64,000 bases of DNA from an uncultured Eubacteriales bacterium (GCA_949285555.1 CASDYG010000006.1:1-64000), one strand, 5' to 3'. Counted from the stretch's first letter, positions 44,952 to 53,292 are shown. Numbers and translations: made by a program. Notes: generated from the sequence alone by a model not told the origin.

Positions 44952-45863
44952 ATGAAATGGCGTGCATATCTATCCGCACTTATAGTATCGGTAACAGTTG
45001 GCTTTTCTTTTCTGTTTGTTCGTGATACCCTGCATTTTACCACTACCTATGATGCCCTAACATATAGATTTATAGCTGGATTTTTACCTCTTGCTTTCAG
45101 CTTTCCATTCATGAAGGGCAGGGTGAATTTTTGCATTAAAAAGCTAAAAAAGCTTAGTGTAATAGGATTTGCATATCCACTTGTTTTCTTTGCTGGTCAA
45201 GCACTAGCTTTAAAACTTGGAAATGCAGTAGAAGTAGCTGGAATTTTTGCGATGGCTCCCGTGATAACACTAATACTTGCCGCAATAATATTAAAGGAAA
45301 CAACAACAGTCTTACAAAGACTATCGGTATTTGTTTCAGCAATAGGCGTAATTCTTATAGTAGCAAGTCATGGAATTTCAATTGAGAACATTTCCGTAGG
45401 TGGGATTTTAATAGCAATTTTGTCTACCATATCTTTTTCCGTCTATACAATTTTACTTAGGGGAACAAGAGGAGAGTATAATGGCTATGAATTTTTATTT
45501 TTCCTTATGGGGCAGGCAGTAGTAGTTAGCCTAATATTTTCCATACTAATGCATAGTATAGATGGGCAGTGGTATCAAATGATCATACCTCTAAAGAGCA
45601 GCACCTTCATAAGAGGCGTATTATATCTTTCTATACTTTCAACATTATTAAGTGCCTATCTGACAAGTTATAGTCTTAAATATATTACAGCTACACAGAT
45701 GAGTGTCTTTAATAATTTAAGTACCGTGATACAAATCTTGGCTGGTATTTTCATAGTGGGAGAGAAAACAAATATGATTCAGCTTATAGGTTGTGTGCTT
45801 ATTATTGTGGCTGTTTTATCAATTAATATTAAGAATATAAAAAATAAAGGGGAAAATACATAA
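44952..45863 (+). CDS. EamA/DMT family transporter
   Basis: 303 residues, ten predicted membrane helices in two EamA repeats (about 1-140 and 150-295). VTVGFSFLFVRDTLHF at the start, then VEVAGIFAMAPVITLILAAIILKE and, in the second repeat, YLTSYSLKYITATQMSVFNNL and LAGIFIVGEKTN are the usual conserved stretches of drug/metabolite exporters. The substrate (amino acid, nucleotide, drug or other) cannot be read from sequence. AGGAGGG precedes the ATG at 44952. It is flanked on both sides by copies of the same promoter-operator repeat. Confidence 0.9.
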   Translation: MKWRAYLSALIVSVTVGFSFLFVRDTLHFTTTYDALTYRFIAGFLPLAFSFPFMKGRVNFCIKKLKKLSVIGFAYPLVFFAGQALALKLGNAVEVAGIFAMAPVITLILAAIILKETTTVLQRLSVFVSAIGVILIVASHGISIENISVGGILIAILSTISFSVYTILLRGTRGEYNGYEFLFFLMGQAVVVSLIFSILMHSIDGQWYQMIIPLKSSTFIRGVLYLSILSTLLSAYLTSYSLKYITATQMSVFNNLSTVIQILAGIFIVGEKTNMIQLIGCVLIIVAVLSINIKNIKNKGENT

Positions 45864-45878
45864 ATTTTATGTTAGCTA

Positions 45879-45906
45879 TTGACAACATGCTATAAAGGTG
45901 TATAAT
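45879..45906 (+). promoter_or_regulatory. Promoter of predicted short RNA B
   Basis: TTGACA (45879-45884), 16-bp spacer, TATAAT (45901-45906). Confidence 0.88.
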
Positions 45907-45909
45907 ATA

Positions 45910-45925
45910 GTTAGCATTACCTAAC
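45910..45925 (+). promoter_or_regulatory. DtxR/IdeR-like operator at +1, copy B
   Basis: GTTAG-CATTAC-CTAAC, identical to copy A and in the same position relative to the -10. Confidence 0.5.
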
Positions 45926-45988
45926 ATATTAAGTTTTTCAAAAAAGTACCTCAAAAAAAAGAAAGGGTAGCCCCCTTCTTTTTTTTTT
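45913..45988 (+). ncRNA. Predicted short RNA B (about 76 nt)
   Basis: It has its own promoter and terminator, and no gene follows on this strand, since the next gene is convergent. It therefore cannot be a leader and is best read as a small RNA, unless it is a remnant of a duplicated promoter. The ACCUC segment is kept, while the TTGAG/CTCAA pairing of copy A is lost through G to A. Confidence 0.55.
45953..45988 (+). terminator. Bidirectional terminator between short RNA B and trkH
   Basis: An A-run with AAGAAAGGG, loop TAGCC, CCCTTCTT and ten T (one bulged A). The minus strand also gains a T run, so it can end trkH as well. Confidence 0.8.
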
Positions 45989-46055
45989 AAATTAAAGTTA
46001 TATATTCTAAACATGGTAGTATCTTAGCATTATGAAAGCTTATCCATTTTATACT

Positions 46056-47516
46056 TTATGAAAAAGCTTGGTTTGGCTTCCAAAATGACCTTGAAAATAT
46101 AATTAGTAGGGCATAGATTTCCAGCCTGCCAAATAACATAAGTGTAGCACATACAAGCTTACCAAAGCTTGAAAAGCAATTAAAGTCTCCATTTGCTATT
46201 TCTGCAAGCCCAGCACCGTTATTACTTAATGATGCAATTGCACCAGAGATAGTTGTCATTAGGTTCTGGTCCTCAAAGGATAGCAAAAACATGCCGATAG
46301 CAAGCACGAATAAATACATGAGGATGTATACACTAATGGATGATGCATTGGCAGCACTAACAATATTACCATTTATCAATACAGGCTTTACTGCCTTTGG
46401 ATGTATTCGTTTATAAATTCCTCGGATGATTAACTTTATGAATACCATTACCCTTATTATTTTTAATGAGCCGGCAGTTGAACCACTACACCCACCAATT
46501 AATAGTAAAATGAGCAAAATAAACTGAGATATATTTGGAAGCTCGTTGACATTTGTAATGGAAAAGCCTGATGTAGAAACATATCCTACTACCTGCACAA
46601 GTGCATCCCCCATGGCAGAGAAAAGATCATCATAGAGGCTACTGAGTCTCATAGCCACTCCCATTACAATAGATGTAATGATTATTAAGGAAATATACCA
46701 CTTGAGCTCAGGGTCCTTTTTAATTTTTTGCCACTGTTTAGTATATGTGTGAAAAAAGATTATAAAGTTGATAGAGCCAAGTATGGTGAAAAGCGTGATT
46801 ACAGCTTTGACATATGGTGAAAAGCCAAGAGCAATTTCTCCTCCTGTGCTATATATACCTGCCGTGCTTATGGTTGTCATCGTGTTTATAAGAGCTGGAA
46901 AGAGTCCCATTTTTGATAGATATAATAGTAGAAACTCAACTGCTGTTAAAAAGATGTATATTAAATATGTGGTTTTTGCTGTATCGCTTATTCTGGCAGA
47001 AGTCTTAACTATTTCAGGACCGGTTATTTCGCTTGAAGCCAGCTTAAGTCCACTTATTCCAAGGCTTGGAAGTATGGAGATTGTCAGTACAAGAATACCG
47101 ACACCGCCTAGCCAATTAGTAGTCGCTTTCCACATTAAAACAGCCATTGGAAGCTTGATTGGATCAATTACAAAGCCACCTGTCGTGGTCCAACCGGAAA
47201 TGGATTCAAAAAGGCAATCCACAAAGCTGTAATCAAGGCCGCTCAGGTAGTAAGGAAGTGTACCTATAAGACATATTACTATCCAGCTAATGGTAACAAG
47301 CATAAGACCATATCTGTTATTTAGAGTTGTCTTAAAAGGCCTCAATATCTTAAATAAGGCAAGACCAAGAAGTAGGGAGGTGAAGGCAATACTAATAAAT
47401 GCAGGAATCAGATAAAACTCCTGATATATATAGCCTACTATAATGGCGGGAATCATAGCTATGCCTTCAAAGATTAAAATGGTAGATAATGTTTTTACCA
47501 TTATGTATTTATTCAT
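46056..47516 (-). CDS. trkH: TrkH/KtrB family K+ channel subunit, second copy
   Basis: 486 residues, membrane protein with four membrane-pore-membrane repeats. The four selectivity-loop segments are visible: SGWTTTGGF (about 108), STAGIYSTGGE (about 216), YVSTSGFS (about 312) and LSNNGAGL (about 432). Each keeps the key Gly. It forms the K+ path gated by TrkA. The first two helices and LIGTLPYYLSG are typical. It follows trkA-trkH on the minus strand after a 124-bp gap with its own promoter, so it may be expressed separately. Confidence 0.95.
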   Translation of the reverse strand: MNKYIMVKTLSTILIFEGIAMIPAIIVGYIYQEFYLIPAFISIAFTSLLLGLALFKILRPFKTTLNNRYGLMLVTISWIVICLIGTLPYYLSGLDYSFVDCLFESISGWTTTGGFVIDPIKLPMAVLMWKATTNWLGGVGILVLTISILPSLGISGLKLASSEITGPEIVKTSARISDTAKTTYLIYIFLTAVEFLLLYLSKMGLFPALINTMTTISTAGIYSTGGEIALGFSPYVKAVITLFTILGSINFIIFFHTYTKQWQKIKKDPELKWYISLIIITSIVMGVAMRLSSLYDDLFSAMGDALVQVVGYVSTSGFSITNVNELPNISQFILLILLLIGGCSGSTAGSLKIIRVMVFIKLIIRGIYKRIHPKAVKPVLINGNIVSAANASSISVYILMYLFVLAIGMFLLSFEDQNLMTTISGAIASLSNNGAGLAEIANGDFNCFSSFGKLVCATLMLFGRLEIYALLIIFSRSFWKPNQAFS

Positions 47517-47555
47517 TTTATTACCTTGTCCTTAATGTTTGTTAATTGTTTGTAA

Positions 47556-47583
47556 ACTATAGTCAAAATGCAGATATTTGCAA
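47556..47583 (-). promoter_or_regulatory. Predicted promoter of the second trkH
   Basis: Minus strand TTGCAA (47583-47578), 16-bp spacer, TATAGT (47561-47556). Confidence 0.5.
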
Positions 47584-47640
47584 TTCTTTAATTGACATTC
47601 TTAGCCTGTTTAGATGAAAGTTATATACTTTAATATTCTC

Positions 47641-49110
47641 CTATGGCTTATTGGAGTTCCAATAGTGAGGTGAAAATAGCATTAAGAATGTAAATACTTC
47701 AAGTCTTCCTGCTATCATTGCAAGGCAAAGAACAAACTTGGATATTTCAGGTAGGCTTGAAAAGTTTTTCGTTGGTCCAACAATATTAAAGCCAGGGCCC
47801 ATATTACCCATGCAGGTAGCTACTGCCGAAAGCGAGCTTATTAAATCAGTTCCTACCAGCGTCAGAATGCCTGTGCAAATTAGCATGAAAAATAAATAGG
47901 TAAATATGAAATTGATTACATTTATGGATATATCCTGACTAACCGATCTGCCATTGAGCTTAATAGGGTGTATCCTGCTAGGGTGGAGCTTTCTTCCAAT
48001 AGCCCTTTTTATGAGCTTTAAAGCAAGTACAACTCTAACACATTTTATACCTCCACTTGTGGATGAGGAGCATCCTCCTATTAGTAGACAGAAGAAAATC
48101 AGCATTTGCCCCGTAATAGGCCATATTTCGTAATCGTGAGTAGCAAATCCTGTAGTGGTAAGAACGGAGGAAATTTGAAAAACTATATTTGTGAATAGTC
48201 TGTCATTGTCTGTATTCCATCCCTTTAGCTTCATAGTTACAAATATGATGATAGAGAAAATGAAGATAATTCCAAGATATAGTCTTAATTCATTATCCTT
48301 TATAAAGCTTTTCCATTTACCTCTAATCAGTAAAATGAAAAGAGAGAAGTTTGTACCACATAGAATCATATATACAATAGTAATCCAGTGAATATAAAGG
48401 CTCTTGAAATGCCCAAGACTATCATTATAAGTGGAAAAGCCTCCCGTTCCTACTGTTGCAAAGCTGTGATTCATTGCATCAAATAAATTCATACCACCAA
48501 GCAGATATAGGAAAATGAGACTGAAGGTAAAAAAGATGTAGATATAGTAGAGATTTTTAATCACATCGTTATATCTAGGTAAAAACTTATCACTGTTTAG
48601 TCCTCCGCTGGATTCTGCATCAGTCATAAGCTGCCCCTTAACGCCTGTATTAGCTAAAAAGGCAACCGTTAAAAATACAATACCCATACCACCTAGCCAA
48701 TGAGTAAATCCACGCCACATTAGTACGGAGCGAGGCAATACCTCAATATCGGTAAGTATGGAAGAACCCGTCGTAGTAAAGCCTGAAACAGATTCAAAAT
48801 ATGCATCGATAGCATTTGGAATTGCTCCTGTAGCAACAAAAGGAATTGCCCCTAGTGCTGAGCCGAAAAGCCAGGCCAGTACTACGGACAAAAAACCGTC
48901 GCGAGGTTTAAATTTAACCAGTGATGAAGGTATATATTTTCTTATAATACTTCCGATGAAGAAAGCAAAAAATGCAGTGTATATAAATACACGCATACAA
49001 AAATATTCCCCATAGTATATTGCTGTTGCTATAGGCAATATAAATGCGGCAGCCAGGACTAGTGATAAAAAGCCCAGGATTCTAAGCACATTTGAAAGAT
49101 TGACCGTCAT
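47641..49110 (-). CDS. trkH: TrkH family potassium uptake protein, first copy
   Basis: 489 residues with the same four-pore architecture: SGFTTTGSSI (about 109), TVGTGGFSTY, LTTTGFATHD and MGNMGPGFN (about 435). It carries K+ across the membrane together with TrkA. Its ATG is inside the trkA stop (4-nt overlap), so the two are coupled and probably made in fixed ratio. The sequence differs widely from the other copy (only motifs agree), so it is not a recent duplication. Confidence 0.96.
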   Translation of the reverse strand: MTVNLSNVLRILGFLSLVLAAAFILPIATAIYYGEYFCMRVFIYTAFFAFFIGSIIRKYIPSSLVKFKPRDGFLSVVLAWLFGSALGAIPFVATGAIPNAIDAYFESVSGFTTTGSSILTDIEVLPRSVLMWRGFTHWLGGMGIVFLTVAFLANTGVKGQLMTDAESSGGLNSDKFLPRYNDVIKNLYYIYIFFTFSLIFLYLLGGMNLFDAMNHSFATVGTGGFSTYNDSLGHFKSLYIHWITIVYMILCGTNFSLFILLIRGKWKSFIKDNELRLYLGIIFIFSIIIFVTMKLKGWNTDNDRLFTNIVFQISSVLTTTGFATHDYEIWPITGQMLIFFCLLIGGCSSSTSGGIKCVRVVLALKLIKRAIGRKLHPSRIHPIKLNGRSVSQDISINVINFIFTYLFFMLICTGILTLVGTDLISSLSAVATCMGNMGPGFNIVGPTKNFSSLPEISKFVLCLAMIAGRLEVFTFLMLFSPHYWNSNKP

Positions 49111-50471
49111 TTATTTTTTTCTCCTGCCTTGTTTTTCAATAACTTTTCAAGCTCACCGATATCTGATAGAAGACTTAACATAAGTACCCTATCATTTTCC
49201 TTTATGATAGTATCACCATCTGGAATAACTGCTCTACCTTGTCTGTGGATACCAGCAATCAGAACCCCTGAAGGCAGCTGCAATTTGCTAAGTGGAATAT
49301 TGGTGATTTTCATACCAGTTATAGCGATTATTTCCACAATTTCCGCCTGTCCTTGTATCAGGTGGGAGGATACGAGCTTTGTAGATCCTTGCATAAAATG
49401 CAGTATATTACTTGCTGTTATATTCAGAGGATTTAATACTATATCCACACCCATATGCTCGATGAGGTTTTTATAGCTGGCACGGCTCACCTTCGAAATA
49501 ACATTCTTTACATTATATTGTTTCGCAGTAAGTGCAAGGAGTAGATTTTCTTCATCATAGCCTGTGGCTGTAATAAATGCATCCATGTCCTCTACATTTT
49601 CGTCCAGCAACAGAGAGGTATCTGTACCATCGCCATGAAGCACCATAACATTCTTAAGATGTGTGGATAGATACTGACATCTCTGCTTGCTTTGCTCGAT
49701 AAGCTTTACGGAAATACCGAATTCTGATAACTTTTCAGCCAGATAAAATCCAGTTTTCCCACCACCTATAATCATGGCAGTTTGCAGACCAGTATATTTT
49801 TCACGATGATGTACCTGTTTATTTAGTTCGTAAATAACAGATTTTTCACCAGAAACATATAGAAAATCGTTTTCTTCTATAACATCCTCACCATGAGGCA
49901 GAGTGATTTTTCCATTTTTTGAAATGGCAATCACGATAATATTCGGCAAAATACTTCTAACCTGTGTCATATTCATGCCAATTAGCTGAGGATAATCCTT
50001 GGCTACAAATTCGAGCAGTGAAATTTGACCACTTGTGAAAATACCATTGCTAAGAGTATACATTTCCACTAGGTATTTGTATATTTCATTGGTAATTGCA
50101 AGATCTGGATTAACAAGCATATCAATGCTAAAATGTTCTTTTAAAAATCTAAACTGGTTCATATGCTCAGGATCTCTTACTCTGGCAATTACATGCTTAC
50201 ATCCCATTTTCTTGGCAGCAGAAGCAATGATGATATTGGCTTCATCACTATCTGTCGTAGAAAGTAAAAATGTATAGTCCTCGATTTTCATATTCTTTAA
50301 TACATTTGTATCTCTGGCATCTTCATTGATGGTCATAACATCTAACTGCTGTCCGATTCTTTGTAGCTTTTCTTCATCAGTATCTATAATGGTGATACCA
50401 TAGTCACCTTCTAAAAGTGCTTCTGCTACTTTTATTCCTAATTTCCCAGCACCTACAATGGCAACGTTCAT
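49107..50471 (-). CDS. trkA: Trk potassium system regulatory subunit TrkA
   Basis: 454 residues, cytoplasmic. Two tandem halves are each an RCK Rossmann fold plus a TrkA-C domain: half one opens with MNVAIVGAGKLGIKVAEALL, half two with TAMIIGGGKTGFYLAEKLSE (about residue 232). Each has the acidic residue that binds the adenosine ribose (IIDTDEE; LIEQSKQ, where Glu is followed by Gln). It gates TrkH in response to NAD(H) or ATP/ADP. The start is the ATG at 50471 with AAGAGG upstream; a longer frame from 50507 has no such site. Confidence 0.95.
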   Translation of the reverse strand: MNVAIVGAGKLGIKVAEALLEGDYGITIIDTDEEKLQRIGQQLDVMTINEDARDTNVLKNMKIEDYTFLLSTTDSDEANIIIASAAKKMGCKHVIARVRDPEHMNQFRFLKEHFSIDMLVNPDLAITNEIYKYLVEMYTLSNGIFTSGQISLLEFVAKDYPQLIGMNMTQVRSILPNIIVIAISKNGKITLPHGEDVIEENDFLYVSGEKSVIYELNKQVHHREKYTGLQTAMIIGGGKTGFYLAEKLSEFGISVKLIEQSKQRCQYLSTHLKNVMVLHGDGTDTSLLLDENVEDMDAFITATGYDEENLLLALTAKQYNVKNVISKVSRASYKNLIEHMGVDIVLNPLNITASNILHFMQGSTKLVSSHLIQGQAEIVEIIAITGMKITNIPLSKLQLPSGVLIAGIHRQGRAVIPDGDTIIKENDRVLMLSLLSDIGELEKLLKNKAGEKNK

Positions 50472-50596
50472 AAAAACCTCTTTTCCATGAGAACTTCTTG
50501 CTTGCAAATAATATATTTATATGATTTATATGCGTTCACTTAATTCTGAAATAGTAATCCAGAATTTAATGAGAAATTCCCCAAAAACAATTAGGC

Positions 50597-50612
50597 CTTA
50601 GGCTAACCTAAG
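50597..50612. promoter_or_regulatory. DtxR/IdeR-like palindrome between trkA and the MBL gene
   Basis: CTTAGG-CTAA-CCTAAG contains TTAGGCTAACCTAA, an excellent fit to the DtxR/IdeR box. It lies in the divergent spacer. Flanking GGC/GACC bases could also extend it as a hairpin, so a terminator-like role is not excluded. Confidence 0.5.
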
Positions 50613-50656
50613 ACCATAAATATTTTAAATCAAGTAAAGTTTTTTTGCAAGTATAC

Positions 50657-50685
50657 AAGACATTGATAAGTAAATTTGCTATAAT
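50657..50685 (+). promoter_or_regulatory. Extended -10 promoter of the MBL hydrolase gene
   Basis: TGCTATAAT (50677-50685) with -35-like AAGACA (50657-50662), 17-bp spacer. Confidence 0.6.
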
Positions 50686-50704
50686 GTGAAAAATGGAGGA
50701 AAGT

Positions 50705-51319
50705 ATGATAAAAATAGACAGACTAGTAGCAGGCTATTTATCTACGAATAGCTATCGAATATATTATAATGATGGTGGGGAAGGATATGTCATAGATCCG
50801 GGTTATAGATGGGAAGAACATGTGGCTTTTATCAAAGAGCATGATCTTAATATTAAAGGAATACTTCTTACTCACGCCCATCATGACCATGTAGGTGCGG
50901 CAAAAAAAATAAGTGAAGCTATAAATACGCCAATCTATATACATGAACGAGATAATACCATGTATAAGAATCAAGGTGATATTCTGCTCAAAGGTGGAGA
51001 AATACTCATGCTGGAAGAAACAGAAATACATGTACTTAACATGCCTGGTCATACTCCAGGTGGCGTAGGATTTTATCTACCTAAAGAAAAGATTTGCTTT
51101 ACAGGTGATACTCTTTTTGATGTAGATATGGGATTTTCTAAATTTGAGGGTGGAAGTGAAAAAGAGCTAATGTGGACAACTCAAAATGTATTGGATAAAC
51201 TCCCAGATGACGTGACCATTTATCCAGGGCATGATGTAAAGGCTACAATGGAGTATGTGAGAAAACAGAATGTAGATTTTCAAACGCTTCTTTCTGGCAA
51301 AGAAAGGGTATTTGAATAA
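50705..51319 (+). CDS. MBL-fold metallo-hydrolase (glyoxalase II-like)
   Basis: 204 residues. The zinc motif THAHHDHVGA (about 57-66) plus later GHTPGGVG, FTGDTLF and PGHD provide the two-metal site of the metallo-beta-lactamase fold. The layout is that of small glyoxalase II-like hydrolases, which cleave thioesters such as S-lactoylglutathione. Clostridia often lack glutathione, so the real thioester is unknown. The ATG at 50705 is preferred because GGAGG (50695-50699) sits five bases before it; the ATG at 50693 overlaps that site. Confidence 0.92.
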   Translation: MIKIDRLVAGYLSTNSYRIYYNDGGEGYVIDPGYRWEEHVAFIKEHDLNIKGILLTHAHHDHVGAAKKISEAINTPIYIHERDNTMYKNQGDILLKGGEILMLEETEIHVLNMPGHTPGGVGFYLPKEKICFTGDTLFDVDMGFSKFEGGSEKELMWTTQNVLDKLPDDVTIYPGHDVKATMEYVRKQNVDFQTLLSGKERVFE

Positions 51320-51360
51320 CTATAGAATTTTGATATGGCAATATAATTAGGAGTGATATT

Positions 51361-52233
51361 TTGAATATAGAAAAAAATATAACGAATTTTAATTTTTCAA
51401 ACCTTGATGTAAGGATGATTGCTTTGGATTTAGATGGTACATCCATTAGTCCAGCTAATGTATTCACCTCTAGAACAGTGGAAAGCTTTAAACTTGCACA
51501 CAAAAAAGGCGCGAATGTGGTTATTGCCACAGGCCGAGCTTTTCATTCACTTCCGCAGCATATTTGGGAGCTAGAATTTATAGATTATGTTATAACCTCT
51601 AATGGAGCTGTTACAACTAGGCTTGAAGGAGAAAAGCATGAAATTGTTGATACTAGCTACATTCCTGAAGCTGCGGTTGAGAGCATTGTTCAAATTATGA
51701 GAAAATCATCTCTTGTTATGGAAATATTTACACAGGGTGCTTCTTATATTGGTAGAAAAGCCTTAGAAGAAATTTTAGAGGATAAGCACCCATATAGGGA
51801 TAAGGAGTATGTTAGAAATACCAGAAAAGTGACTGAAGATATATTTGAGTTTGCTTTACAAAATAAAGAGCATATTGAGAATATCAGCGTTACATTTCCT
51901 GAAGCAGAGCAAAAAAGCAAGGTGATGGAAATGTTTTCTGAAGTAGAAGCAGTTCATCTGACTTCTTCATTTCCATATAATGTAGAAATAGGAAATGTTA
52001 CTGCAACTAAAGGCGAGGCACTTAAGCATCTTTTGGCAAAATTTCACCTATCAGCGGATAATTTAATGGCTTGTGGAGATAGCCTAAATGATCTTGAAAT
52101 GCTTAAGCTTGCCAAAGTAGGCGTAGCAATGGGAAATGCCAGCGAAGAAATTAAGGCAGAATGCAAATATATCACGGCTTCTAATAAGGAGGATGGAGTA
52201 GCTGTGGCTATTGAGCAGGTGTTTAAAGCATGA
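51361..52233 (+). CDS. Cof-type HAD family phosphatase
   Basis: 290 residues, TTG start at 51361 with AGGAG nine bases upstream. The HAD nucleophile motif is ALDLDGTS (about 21-28). Motif II is the Thr in VIATGRAF, the C2B cap lies in the middle, and motif IV is CGDSLNDLEMLKLA with VGVAMGNASEEIK after it. These soluble enzymes dephosphorylate sugar phosphates or pyridoxal phosphate; the substrate here is not predictable. It follows the MBL gene by 41 nt and is probably cotranscribed. Confidence 0.93.
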   Translation: MNIEKNITNFNFSNLDVRMIALDLDGTSISPANVFTSRTVESFKLAHKKGANVVIATGRAFHSLPQHIWELEFIDYVITSNGAVTTRLEGEKHEIVDTSYIPEAAVESIVQIMRKSSLVMEIFTQGASYIGRKALEEILEDKHPYRDKEYVRNTRKVTEDIFEFALQNKEHIENISVTFPEAEQKSKVMEMFSEVEAVHLTSSFPYNVEIGNVTATKGEALKHLLAKFHLSADNLMACGDSLNDLEMLKLAKVGVAMGNASEEIKAECKYITASNKEDGVAVAIEQVFKA

Positions 52234-52362
52234 TAAGTTTATTCTTTAAATGTATTTACTTGCTATATCTTATCATAACATAGGTAAGTATAATACAGGT
52301 TACAAGAAATAGAGCATACATAGAATATAAACTAGTACTACAAGTTTTTCTAAATTTAATCG

Positions 52363-52444
52363 AACACAAAATAAAGTTGCCCTAAAAGTTAGAGTAAAAC
52401 TTTAATAAATATATTTAGGTACCAATACTATTTTGTGTTTTTTT
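52363..52444 (+). ncRNA. Long hairpin element with T tail (terminator or small structured RNA)
   Basis: A perfect 11-bp outer stem AACACAAAATA / TATTTTGTGTT encloses nested pairs TTG/CAA, CCTAAA/TTTAGG and AAGTT/AACTT, and is followed by a T run. The whole forms one elongated hairpin of about 77 nt. It lies 130 nt after the HAD gene. It could be that gene's terminator, a miniature mobile element or a separate RNA. Confidence 0.5.
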
Positions 52445-52575
52445 ACTGTTAATTTTAGATGAGTTGATTTAGGAAAAGTATTGCACATCTTATATAACAC
52501 ATATAACTTAAAAAATAGTTTAAAGTATGACAAATACACAGATTTTAAAAGAAAAAAAGTTTTTTAATATAATCA

Positions 52576-52604
52576 TTGTAACCTTTGATATAAAGTAATA
52601 TAAT
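52576..52604 (+). promoter_or_regulatory. Predicted promoter upstream of a 5-codon ORF and a membrane protein gene
   Basis: TTGTAA (52576-52581), 17-bp spacer, TATAAT (52599-52604). A second, weaker TTGATA/TATAAT pair with 19-bp spacing lies at 52728-52758. Confidence 0.7.
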
Positions 52605-52634
52605 TATCACATTAAAGATAGGAGGTATAGACCC

Positions 52635-52652
52635 ATGGGCTATTTAAAATAG
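52635..52652 (+). other. Five-codon ORF (MGYLK) with a strong ribosome binding site
   Basis: AGGAGG (52620-52625) is followed nine bases later by ATG GGC TAT TTA AAA TAG. It is too short to be a normal gene but sits where a leader peptide would, 144 nt before the membrane protein gene. Confidence 0.4.
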
Positions 52653-52796
52653 AAATAAAGTAGTGTTATAGAATGGGAAAACGAGATGACACTATACATA
52701 AGTCTATATCTTTATTGGTAATTAGTTTTGATAAAGCACATTTAATACGATTTATAATTAAAACATATTAGTGAATACTGAAGAAGGGAGTGTTAT

Positions 52797-53066
52797 ATGA
52801 TGACTTCTTCTCAAATAAATGATAACAAATCATATAATTCCGATATCACATTTTATATAGTTATGATAACGGAGCTAATAGTGGTATTAGCCTATGGATA
52901 TTTTATAACCATAGCTCAAAATAGAGAGCATATGCCGTACATTGTCGCTGGGCTTGCGATAATGATTCCAATAATTATTTCAATGATATTCATAAGACCA
53001 AAGCAAAAATTCGTATTTCTGCTATTGGCGTTTATGCACATACTATTTTTGGTGAAAATGCTATAA
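52797..53066 (+). CDS. Small three-helix membrane protein of unknown function
   Basis: 89 residues, with GAAGGGAG before the first of two adjacent ATGs. An N-terminal polar stretch (about 1-18) is followed by three hydrophobic helices (about 19-40, 47-66 and 70-88) with a short basic loop FIRPKQKF between the last two. No family is recognised. It is alone between the 563-bp structured spacer (52234-52796) and a good terminator. That, and the ribosome binding site, argue that it is real. Confidence 0.7.
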   Translation: MMTSSQINDNKSYNSDITFYIVMITELIVVLAYGYFITIAQNREHMPYIVAGLAIMIPIIISMIFIRPKQKFVFLLLAFMHILFLVKML

Positions 53067-53078
53067 ATATTAAAGTAA

Positions 53079-53103
53079 AAGGGCTTTGAGCCCTTCTTTT
53101 TTT
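53079..53103 (+). terminator. Intrinsic terminator of the small membrane protein gene
   Basis: AAGGGCT-TTG-AGCCCTT stem-loop followed by TCTTTTTTT. Confidence 0.92.
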
Positions 53104-53292
53104 GATAATTATCAAGCTATGTAATGACTTAGAATTCCTCTAAAGCTTTTACTATTTAGCATTCAATTTTATCTGTCTACGTCACCATTTTATAAAAAAT
53201 AAAAAGTTGAAAATTGACTAGTTTTTCTACTTTTTGATGTGAGCACCTTAAAAAAATTTTGATAAAATTTGGATTAAAGGCAGGTGATACAT

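Larger units (their letters stand above)
45871..45955 (+). repeat. Direct repeat unit, copy B (downstream of the EamA gene)
   Basis: 85 nt almost identical to 44767-44849; the palindrome and the TATAAT-to-CATATT stretch are fully identical. Confidence 0.95.
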
